From positions 1 to 5,116 of the forward strand of contig NCCR01000357.1 of the NCBI GenBank assembly GCA_002279765.1: DNA of 5,116 bases, in the 5' to 3' direction. The DNA comes from Verrucomicrobia bacterium 12-59-8 (GTDB taxonomy: Bacteria; Verrucomicrobiota; Verrucomicrobiae; Verrucomicrobiales; Verrucomicrobiaceae). Of this stretch, positions 1 to 5,116 are shown one piece after another. Both the position numbers and the translations under genes were made by a program. Position 1 is the stretch's first letter, and the number at the start of each line of letters is the position of its first letter. Below the pieces are notes generated by a model, which saw nothing but the letters and a program-made list of their open reading frames with translations, searched no databases and was not told where the DNA came from.

Positions 1-876
1 GCCCATGCGGGCATAGACTTCGCGGCCTGCTTGGCTGTGTTCGACGAGGTCGCTCGAAAACTGGATTTTGCCGGGTTCAAAAATCGTGATGAAGCAGGAG
101 CCACCGAAGCGGAAGTAGCCTTTTTCGTCACCTTTTTCGATGGCGGCGCCCGGCGTGTAGGTTTGGACAATGGTGCCGACGCAGGTGGCACCGACTTCAA
201 GGAGCAGCACATCACCGAAGAGCGAGGTGCGCAGCAGGGTGATCTCGCGTTTGTTTTCCCAGTGAATGCTGGCGCGGCGGCGCAGGGCGATGGGGCTGAC
301 TGAATACAGCGGGCCATTGATCAGGCGGGAGGCTCCCGGAGTGCCTGCACAGGGAAAGTGAAAGCGGTGGTAGTCCACGGGGCAGAGGCGGGAAATGAGC
401 ATGCTGCCGTGGGCGAAGCGTGCGGCGAGGGCGGCATCGCGCAGCAGGGCTGGGAGGTCAAAGCGGGTGCCTTTGATGAAAAAGTTTTCGCATGCGGCAA
501 TGTCGGGCAGCACGAAGTGGCGGCCGTCCGCAGGGAAGGCGATGACATTTTCACCCGGGGCAATCGGGCGGGCGTGTGGCTTGAGCTTGCGGTAAAAAAA
601 TTCGTTGAAGGTGCGGAAGGAGTCGGGGGGATCGGCGAATTCGCCGGTGTCCACGCCGTAGGTGGCCAGGAAGGGGGCGATTTTCGCCCGGCTGGCCGGT
701 GCGTCCATGCGGCTGCCGTACCATTTCGAAAAGGCGGCGCTTTTCACCAAGGCATGCAGGGGCAGCGCGCCGAGCGGATTTTCATAGGCAAAGCGCAAAA
801 AATCCCCGCCGTACACCGATTCAGTTTCGATGCGCTGAGTGAGGCGATTGAAAAAAGTGATGGGTTCTGCTGGCAT
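1..876 (-). CDS. psd: Phosphatidylserine decarboxylase proenzyme (3' end cut by window edge)
   Basis: This gene encodes the pyruvoyl-dependent enzyme that decarboxylates phosphatidylserine to phosphatidylethanolamine at the inner membrane. I translated 292 codons without a stop down to base 1, so the C-terminus lies outside the window. The signature is clear: PADG with Asp117, then YHRFH with His170 and His173 (the latter matching the catalytic His of the Asp-His-Ser triad), then FRFGGS ending at Ser260. By family knowledge the proenzyme cleaves itself between Gly259 and Ser260, and Ser260 becomes the pyruvoyl group of the small alpha subunit. The motif is the GGS/GSS type rather than the LGST of E. 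coli, and Cys261 follows where Thr or Ser is more common. Visible length suggests only a few residues are missing. The ATG at 876 is the only reasonable start, because an in-frame TGA lies at 886-888. No clear Shine-Dalgarno sequence precedes it. Family assignment is secure; activity is inferred. Confidence 0.95.
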   Translation of the reverse strand, partial: MPAEPITFFNRLTQRIETESVYGGDFLRFAYENPLGALPLHALVKSAAFSKWYGSRMDAPASRAKIAPFLATYGVDTGEFADPPDSFRTFNEFFYRKLKPHARPIAPGENVIAFPADGRHFVLPDIAACENFFIKGTRFDLPALLRDAALAARFAHGSMLISRLCPVDYHRFHFPCAGTPGASRLINGPLYSVSPIALRRRASIHWENKREITLLRTSLFGDVLLLEVGATCVGTIVQTYTPGAAIEKGDEKGYFRFGGSCFITIFEPGKIQFSSDLVEHSQAGREVYARMG

Positions 877-981
877 GGGACTTGTTCACATAATGCCAAG
901 CCATCGAAAACGCCACACGAACAAAACTGGCGACAAACCCGATTCGAGGCATAGTCGCTGCCCCTTTCCAGCCTGAAAAGT
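877..981. promoter_or_regulatory. Divergent intergenic region between psd and the RGG protein gene
   Basis: These 105 bases separate two divergent start codons, so promoters for both genes should lie in or near here. The best -10-like string I see on the plus strand is CATAAT at 889-894, one base from TATAAT. The minus strand reads CATTAT over nearly the same bases. Neither has a convincing -35 hexamer at 16-18 bases. The ribosome binding site ahead of 982 is weak (GAAAAG at 975-980). The promoter role is inferred from gene arrangement, not from a strong motif. Confidence 0.25.
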
Positions 982-3054
982 ATGACCGAACCTGAAGCAA
1001 GCTCCGACAACCAGCCGCAAAAACCAAGCGGCCTGATTGACCTTTCCGATTTGAAACTGATGCCTGCGTGGGTCGGCGAATTCGGCAAAGAAGACAAAAT
1101 CAAACAGCGCTATGCCGATGCGGAAGACCGCCCGCAGCGCGGTGGCCGTGATGACCGCCGTGGCGGTGGCGGCGGCTTTGGTGGTCGCGATGATCGTCGT
1201 GGTCCTCCTCCTCGTCGCGATGGCCCTGGTGGCGGTGCACCTCCGCGTCGTGATGGTCCTGGTGGTGGTGGCGGATTCCGCCCAGGTGGTGGCCAGGGAC
1301 AAGGCGGCCCGCGTCGTGATGGCGACGACCGCCGTGGTCCTCCGCGTCGCTTTGGTGATCGTGATCGCAGTGGCCCGCCGCAGCGTGAGTGGGTGGAGAT
1401 TCCTCGGGACGTGCAAATCACGATCTTCCCAGAGGACAAGGCGGTGGACGCGCTTGCCGCGCACGTGCGCCAGACGGGTCATGCGTTCAGCATGTTTGAT
1501 GCCGCACGTCTTGTGCTCGCCGGTGGCGATCGTTTCATGGTGCGCTTCCGCTGCGCCGAAGAGCGTGCCACGGGCTTCTACCATGTGCCTGCGGACGGCA
1601 GCCTGTTCCTCTCCCGTGACGAAGCGCTCGCACATGTGCTGCGCAGTCCCGCCTTGGATGAGTTTTATCGTGCCGAAGAAATCGAACTCGAAGCGCCGAA
1701 GGGTGAGTTTGCCTCGGTGGCCATCTGTGGCATGAGCGGGGAGCTCATCGCTCCGCCGAGTCATCACAGCTATCAAACGGGCGTCATCCGTCTGCATCGC
1801 GAGCGTTTTTCGAACATGCCGATTGAGGAGTTCAAGCGTCGCATCCGCGTGGAGGCGAACCCGGAACTCGTCACGAAGTGGAAGGAAAACATGAGCAAGG
1901 GCCGCCGCTGGGTGTGCCTGAAGGGCGAAGTGCCTGAAGGCGGCGAGCCGCTCGCGCTCAGCTCCCGTGCTGACATGGAGGCGCATTTCCGCCGCACCTT
2001 TGGCAATGATGCCGTCATCGAAGTGCGTGACGCCACCGTTCCCGGCAACATCGACAAGCAGAAGCTGGCGCATGTCTTTTTCATCATGCTGCGCCAGTCC
2101 GTGGATGCAGCGCGCAAGCATCTGTTTGAGATCTCGCAGAAGCTCGGTGCCGGCCTGGAGCGCCGTGGCATGAAGCTGTTCAAGCGCCGTGCAGGCAAGC
2201 AGTTCGTCTGCCGCGTGAAGCCGCGCGCCATCGAGCCCGGCATGGTGTTCTCAGACCGCCTCGCGCTGGTCGTGGAGAAGCTCAAGTCCAACCACGGCAT
2301 GCCGCTGCAGAAGCTGGTGGAGTCGATCGTTCCATCACCTGCCGCCCCTGAAGGCACCGCCCCTGATGCGCCGAAGCATCCGACGGAAGAGCAAATTGCT
2401 GTCATCAAAGACATCCGCTGGCTCGCGAACGAAGGTTACGTCATCGAATACAGCGACGGCATGGTCTTCCTCGGCGTGCAGGGTGAACCTGCGGCTGCGA
2501 AGAAGGAAGCGCCTGCTGCCAAGGGCGCTGCGGCAGCCGCCACTCCTGCTGAGGAGTCAACGACTGAAGAGGCTGCTGAAGCAGGGCACGAGGAAGCCGA
2601 ATCTAGGCTGCAAGAGGCCCCGGTGGAAGAGTCCATGGCAGAAGAAGCGCTGGCAGAGGAGGCTCAAGCTGCGCTCGCAGACCCTTCAATCAAAGAACGT
2701 CCGACTGAACCTGCTGCGGCAGAAGCTGTGGAAGAGGAACCTGCACCGGAAGCTGAACCAGGGCTGCAGGAAGCCCCGGTGGAAGAGTCCATGGCGGAAG
2801 AAGCGCTGGCAGAGGCGGCTCAGACGGCGCTGGCAGACCCTTCAGTGAAAGAACGTCAGACGGAGCCTGCGGCGGAAGAACCTGTCATAGAAGAACCAGC
2901 GCAGGAAGCTGAGCCCGGGCTGCAAGAAGCTCCGGTGGAAGAGTCCATGGCGGAAGCAGAGCTGGCGGAGGAGGCAGAAACTGCGCTGGCGGAAGACGCG
3001 GCGGAAGAAGCCCCTGCTCCAGAGTCTGCTCCGTCGAAAGAAGGCGCTGCCTGA
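982..3054 (+). CDS. Uncharacterised protein with RGG-rich N-terminus and acidic repeat C-terminus
   Basis: I do not recognise a named family for this 690-residue protein. Four parts are visible. Residues 1-48 are a short leader containing LIDLSDLKLMPAWVGEF, which looks like a conserved linear motif. Residues 49-135 are a disordered Arg/Gly/Asp/Pro-rich stretch with DDRRG and RRDGPGGG repeats, of the RGG type seen in many RNA-binding proteins. Residues 136-500 look globular, with mixed alpha/beta character, many basic residues (for example 379-415) and a possible winged-helix-like end (about 467-499, HPTEEQ to MVFLG). From residue 501 to the end the chain is Ala/Glu/Pro-rich, strongly acidic and repetitive. 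There is no signal peptide or membrane segment, so it is probably cytoplasmic. The opposite charges of the two tails suggest RNA/ribonucleoprotein binding or intramolecular masking; this is inference. The ATG at 982 fits the coding frame, but its Shine-Dalgarno is weak. It stands alone, divergent from psd and convergent with folP. Confidence 0.9.
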   Translation: MTEPEASSDNQPQKPSGLIDLSDLKLMPAWVGEFGKEDKIKQRYADAEDRPQRGGRDDRRGGGGGFGGRDDRRGPPPRRDGPGGGAPPRRDGPGGGGGFRPGGGQGQGGPRRDGDDRRGPPRRFGDRDRSGPPQREWVEIPRDVQITIFPEDKAVDALAAHVRQTGHAFSMFDAARLVLAGGDRFMVRFRCAEERATGFYHVPADGSLFLSRDEALAHVLRSPALDEFYRAEEIELEAPKGEFASVAICGMSGELIAPPSHHSYQTGVIRLHRERFSNMPIEEFKRRIRVEANPELVTKWKENMSKGRRWVCLKGEVPEGGEPLALSSRADMEAHFRRTFGNDAVIEVRDATVPGNIDKQKLAHVFFIMLRQSVDAARKHLFEISQKLGAGLERRGMKLFKRRAGKQFVCRVKPRAIEPGMVFSDRLALVVEKLKSNHGMPLQKLVESIVPSPAAPEGTAPDAPKHPTEEQIAVIKDIRWLANEGYVIEYSDGMVFLGVQGEPAAAKKEAPAAKGAAAAATPAEESTTEEAAEAGHEEAESRLQEAPVEESMAEEALAEEAQAALADPSIKERPTEPAAAEAVEEEPAPEAEPGLQEAPVEESMAEEALAEAAQTALADPSVKERQTEPAAEEPVIEEPAQEAEPGLQEAPVEESMAEAELAEEAETALAEDAAEEAPAPESAPSKEGAA
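1126..1386 (+). repeat. Arg/Gly-rich low-complexity segment encoding RGG-type repeats
   Basis: This stretch encodes residues 49-135 of the RGG protein. It includes two 33-base units of RRDGPGGG plus linker (starting at 1213 and 1246) and several DDRRG copies (around residues 57-61, 70-74 and 115-119). Arg and Asp alternate with runs of Gly, so the segment is rich in charge but probably unfolded. Its skewed composition also creates long spurious open frames on the other strand and in other frames. Confidence 0.85.
2608..2991 (+). repeat. In-frame 156-base tandem repeat (52 residues), 2 full copies plus a partial third
   Basis: Copies begin with LQEAPVEESM at 2608 (residue 543), 2764 (residue 595) and 2920 (residue 647), giving an exact 156-base period. 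Copies 1 and 2 are identical at 44 of 52 residues by direct count. Copy 3 matches for about 24 residues (to roughly ALAE) and then gives way to a different Glu/Ala/Pro-rich end. The first half of each unit (SMAEEALAEEAQ-like) should be helical; the second half is Pro-containing and likely extended. The segment just before copy 1 (about residues 522-542) may be a decayed fragment of a further copy. Such arrays change copy number easily. Confidence 0.95.
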
Positions 3055-3062
3055 CTTGCTGT

Positions 3063-3097
3063 TCGCTCTGGGGCTCGCGTGCGAGTTCCCAGAGCGA
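3063..3097. terminator. Strong hairpin between convergent genes, probable bidirectional terminator
   Basis: TCGCTCTGGG at 3063-3072 pairs perfectly with CCCAGAGCGA at 3088-3097. Inside it CTCGC (3074-3078) can pair further with GCGAG (3081-3085), leaving a very small loop. The hairpin begins 8 bases after the stop codon of the plus-strand gene and lies 19 bases beyond the stop of folP on the other strand, so it could serve both. Neither side has a proper U-tract (plus side continues GATAAACTCCCGACTATTTT), so it is not a textbook intrinsic terminator. It may instead protect 3' ends or act as a terminator without a U-tract. Confidence 0.55.
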
Positions 3098-3116
3098 GAT
3101 AAACTCCCGACTATTT

Positions 3117-3881
3117 TCAGCGCCCCCCTTCGACAGCCCAGAGCATCTTCACGGTCTGCACTGCGGCTTTGACGTTGTGCACGCGAAAGATCTGCGCGCC
3201 ACGGCTCATCCCTGCGGCGATGCAGGCCTGGGTTGCGGCATCGCGTTCCAAGGCAGGGATGCCGAGCACGTCCCCAATGACAGTCTTGCGTGACACCGGC
3301 AGCAGGATGGGCCGCCCGAAGCGGTGGAGCCGTTCCAGATCACGATAGATCGTGAGGTTGTCGTCCTTCTGTTTGGCAAAGTCGATGCCGGGATCGAGCA
3401 CGATGTTTTCGCGTGGCAGTCCGACGCTCTCCGCCAGCACCAGACGCTGCTCAAAGAAGTGGTCCAGCGCAGCCATGATGCTGTCATACTTCACATGCGT
3501 GTGCGGCACCTTGGGCTGGCCGACGCTGTGCATGATGAGCAGGCCGGCGTTGTGCTCCGCGCAGAGTTTGGCGTTGAACGCATCCGGCAGGCCGCTGATG
3601 TCATTGATGAGGTCACCACCATGCGGCAGCACTTCAGCGATGACGTCGCTGCGCCAGGTGTTGATGGAACCGCTGATCGCCTCGCGGTTGGTCCGTGCGC
3701 TCTCCGCACCGATGTCGATGATGTCCGCACCATCCTGAAGCTGCTGCTTCGCCTGGGCCAGCGCCTGGCCTGGATCCAGAGTGCCGTCGCCGCAGAAGGA
3801 GTCGTCATTGATGTTCACGATTCCCATCACCAGCGGGCGGCGCGGGAAATCGATGGAGTGCTGTCGTGCGCGCCAGATCAT
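3117..3881 (-). CDS. folP: Dihydropteroate synthase homologue, shortened and with altered pterin-site motif
   Basis: The family enzyme joins 4-aminobenzoate to 6-hydroxymethyl-7,8-dihydropterin diphosphate to make dihydropteroate, in the cytoplasmic folate pathway. Numbering from the ATG at 3881 (254 residues), the motifs are MGIVNINDDSF (19-29; E. coli has NVTPDSF), IDIGAESAR (55-63), NDISG (93-97), the LDPG motif (Asp163), SRK (197-199) and RVHN (233-236; usually RVHD). Two things are odd. Between GAESAR and the next strand the protein is about 22 residues shorter than E. coli FolP, and the expected S-[IV]-D-T motif reads SINT (72-75), with Asn for the pterin-binding Asp. The start at 3881 overlaps the upstream stop as ATGA and has GGAGG 10 bases ahead. 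An in-frame ATG at 3890 is possible, but it lies only 1 base from that GGAGG. Family assignment is firm; catalytic competence is uncertain. Confidence 0.88.
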   Translation of the reverse strand: MIWRARQHSIDFPRRPLVMGIVNINDDSFCGDGTLDPGQALAQAKQQLQDGADIIDIGAESARTNREAISGSINTWRSDVIAEVLPHGGDLINDISGLPDAFNAKLCAEHNAGLLIMHSVGQPKVPHTHVKYDSIMAALDHFFEQRLVLAESVGLPRENIVLDPGIDFAKQKDDNLTIYRDLERLHRFGRPILLPVSRKTVIGDVLGIPALERDAATQACIAAGMSRGAQIFRVHNVKAAVQTVKMLWAVEGGR

Positions 3882-4573
3882 AGGGGGCATGCCTCCGGCA
3901 GCGGCACGATTTGACGCTTCCTCTTCTCAAACCGCACCGTGGTCGCGTACCCGACGCTGCGCACCAGATCGAGCGCCTTGTTGAAATCCACGCCGACATC
4001 CGTGGGCAGATGCGCGTCTGAATTGATCACGATGGGCACCTTCGCCGCGAAGGCCATCTCCAGCATTTCGCGGGCGGGGTAAATCTCGCGCACGTCCTTG
4101 CGCAGTCCGGCGGTGCTGACTTCGAGGATTCCGTTGGTATCGACAAGGGCCTGGATCACCGGCTCGTAGTACATGTGCTTGATGTCGGACGCCGTTTTCC
4201 AGCGCGAGACATGCTTCGGATCATCCACGGCGATGCCGTCATGGATGTAATGCACACTGCCGATCAGGTAATCCCAGTCTGCCATGCCCGCCGTCTCGTC
4301 GATCCACTTCTGGTAGCCTTCAATGTGGTCGCACTCGAGCGCGAGGCGGATCGGGAAATCCGGCAGCGCTTCCCGCGCTTCATTCACCAGCTCAAAGTAG
4401 CGCGGCAGGTCGGAAATGAGCATGCGCCAGTCGTCATACTTCTCCGGCATCGGGTTATGATCCGACAGGCCAATCTCCGCGAGGCCGATGCTCTGCGCGT
4501 GCCGGGCGTAATCGACGGGATTCCCCTCCGCGTGCAGACAAAGCGGCGTGTGCGTGTGGTAATCGGTGAGCAT
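3878..4573 (-). CDS. PHP-domain phosphoesterase, histidinol-phosphatase (HisJ/HisK)-like
   Basis: This is a metal-dependent PHP-family hydrolase. Numbered from the ATG at 4573 (231 residues), its metal ligands are visible in order: DYHTHT (His6, His8), LCLHAEG (His14), LSDHNP (Asp38, His39), LECDHI (Glu80, Asp82), GSVHYI (His108), EVSTAGLRK (151-159) and NSDAH (Asp186, His188). The GSVHYI and GLRK-YP spacing resembles histidinol-phosphatases, which release phosphate from L-histidinol phosphate in histidine synthesis. It is shorter than the roughly 270-residue Bacillus enzyme, and no other his gene is in view, so the substrate is not proven. In-frame ATGs also exist at 4591 and 4633. The 4633 start would leave only 9 bases before the divergent phosphatase start and adds a tail without family features, so 4573 is preferred although no start has a good Shine-Dalgarno. 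It overlaps folP by 4 bases and is likely co-transcribed with it. Confidence 0.88.
   Translation of the reverse strand: MLTDYHTHTPLCLHAEGNPVDYARHAQSIGLAEIGLSDHNPMPEKYDDWRMLISDLPRYFELVNEAREALPDFPIRLALECDHIEGYQKWIDETAGMADWDYLIGSVHYIHDGIAVDDPKHVSRWKTASDIKHMYYEPVIQALVDTNGILEVSTAGLRKDVREIYPAREMLEMAFAAKVPIVINSDAHLPTDVGVDFNKALDLVRSVGYATTVRFEKRKRQIVPLPEACPL
3892..3896 (-). promoter_or_regulatory. Ribosome binding site GGAGG deciding the folP start
   Basis: On the minus strand GGAGG lies inside the last codons of the upstream PHP gene. It is 10 bases from the ATG at 3881 and only 1 base from the ATG at 3890. The longer spacing is workable and the shorter is not, so the ATGA overlap start at 3881 is preferred and translation of the two genes is probably coupled. 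Confidence 0.6.
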
Positions 4574-4642
4574 GGGGCTTTTTCGCTGCATTGGGCGCTC
4601 TGGCAAGTTGATCGCAGCTACATTTCGCGGCATGAAGGAAGC

Positions 4643-5116
4643 ATGCCCACCCTCAAAGCCTTCATTTTCGACCTCGACGGCACCCTGATCGACTCGCTCG
4701 CGGACATCGCGGAGTCAATCAACCGGATGCTGGATGCACGGGGCTATCCGCGCTGTGAAAAGGAAGTGTTCAAGCAGATGGTGGGGGACGGCATGGAGAA
4801 ACTCGTGGAGCGTGCGCTGCCGGAGGCCGTGCGTAGCGAGGAATTAATCAAAGTCTGCGTGGAGGAGTATCGTGCGCAGTATGATCTCCTCTGGCAGGAG
4901 CAGACCCGCCCCTACGAGGGCATCGTGGAGATGCTGGCGGAACTTAAAGGCAGGGGAGTGAAACTGGGCGTGATTTCAAACAAAGCGCACCGTTTCACCG
5001 TGCCAATGACCGAGCATTTCTTCGGGTCGGGCGTGTTCGATCACATCCTGGGCCAGCGCGCCGAGGTGCCGCGCAAGCCGGATGCAGCCGGCGCGCACGA
5101 GATGGCGGCCTTTCTC
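4643..5116 (+). CDS. gph: HAD-superfamily phosphatase, phosphoglycolate phosphatase-like (3' end cut)
   Basis: The first 158 codons of a haloacid-dehalogenase-fold phosphatase are present; the reading frame is open at the window edge. Motif I is FDLDGTLIDS, with nucleophile Asp10 and acid/base Asp12. A helical cap region with VGDGMEKLVERAL (47-59) follows, typical of the phosphoglycolate phosphatase branch. Motif II is VISNK (Ser112, Asn113), and the motif III lysine is in PRKPD (Lys145). The motif IV aspartates lie beyond the window. Family members of this size (about 220 residues) hydrolyse 2-phosphoglycolate, but related members act on pyrophosphate or sugar phosphates, so the substrate call is tentative. 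The ATG at 4643 is preceded by AAGGA at 4635-4639, a short but usable spacing. The gene is transcribed divergently from the PHP-folP pair. I saw no convincing promoter hexamers in the 69 bases between them (4574-4642). Confidence 0.85.
   Translation, partial: MPTLKAFIFDLDGTLIDSLADIAESINRMLDARGYPRCEKEVFKQMVGDGMEKLVERALPEAVRSEELIKVCVEEYRAQYDLLWQEQTRPYEGIVEMLAELKGRGVKLGVISNKAHRFTVPMTEHFFGSGVFDHILGQRAEVPRKPDAAGAHEMAAFL

Noticed and set aside
358..954. 198-codon plus-strand open frame opposite psd
   Set aside because: It is the antisense of a clear phosphatidylserine decarboxylase reading frame and shows no domain of its own.
1126..1386. Possible tandem repeat array or CRISPR-like structure in the RGG region
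   Set aside because: The short repeats are codon-level, in frame, unequal in length and without spacers, so they are protein low complexity.
1112..1735. 207-codon plus-strand frame rich in Val/Ala that could look like membrane segments
   Set aside because: The hydrophobic run is the shifted frame of the GGT/GGC/CGT-rich RGG segment, and the true frame continues through it into a globular core.
886..2121. 411-codon open frame on the minus strand across the RGG gene
   Set aside because: Its middle is Thr/Ala/Arg low complexity produced by the antisense of Gly/Arg codons, it has no family features, and it lies wholly opposite a well-supported gene and the intergenic region.
3324..3914. 196-codon plus-strand open frame opposite folP
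   Set aside because: It is a shadow of the folP coding frame in GC-rich DNA, with no recognisable motifs.
4574..4642. Possible shared divergent promoter between the PHP and HAD genes
   Set aside because: I found no -35/-10 pair with acceptable spacing on either strand, so I did not list a promoter although one probably exists.

Overview
The window looks like ordinary chromosomal DNA of a GC-rich Gram-negative bacterium. Phosphatidylserine decarboxylase implies phosphatidylethanolamine membranes. The unusual spelling of the dihydropteroate synthase signature (NINDDSF instead of NVTPDSF) and the style of the RGG/acidic-tail protein remind me of the Verrucomicrobiota (Prosthecobacter-like). That placement is an impression from family resemblance, not a computed one. 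I see no mobile element, CRISPR array, phage gene or structural RNA.

Layout: (1) 1-876, minus strand: a phosphatidylserine decarboxylase proenzyme gene (psd), nearly complete but cut at its 3' end by the window edge. (2) 877-981: a short divergent intergenic region. (3) 982-3054, plus strand: a 690-residue protein of unknown function with three parts: an Arg/Gly-rich disordered N-terminal region, a conserved-looking globular core, and a very acidic Ala/Glu-rich tail with 52-residue tandem repeats. (4) 3063-3097: a strong hairpin between convergent genes. (5) 3117-4573, minus strand: a translationally coupled pair, a PHP-family phosphoesterase (histidinol-phosphatase-like) followed by a dihydropteroate synthase homologue (folP). 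(6) 4643-5116, plus strand: the 5' part of a HAD-family phosphatase resembling phosphoglycolate phosphatase, cut at the right edge.

The genes do not form one pathway: phospholipid synthesis, folate synthesis and two small-molecule phosphatases sit around an uncharacterised, probably nucleic-acid-associated protein. The two most notable points are the folP homologue, which is about 22 residues shorter than the E. coli enzyme at one place and has Asn where the pterin-pocket Asp of the S-[IV]-D-T motif is expected, and the charge-segregated repeat protein. I do not see convincing evidence of a new multi-gene system.
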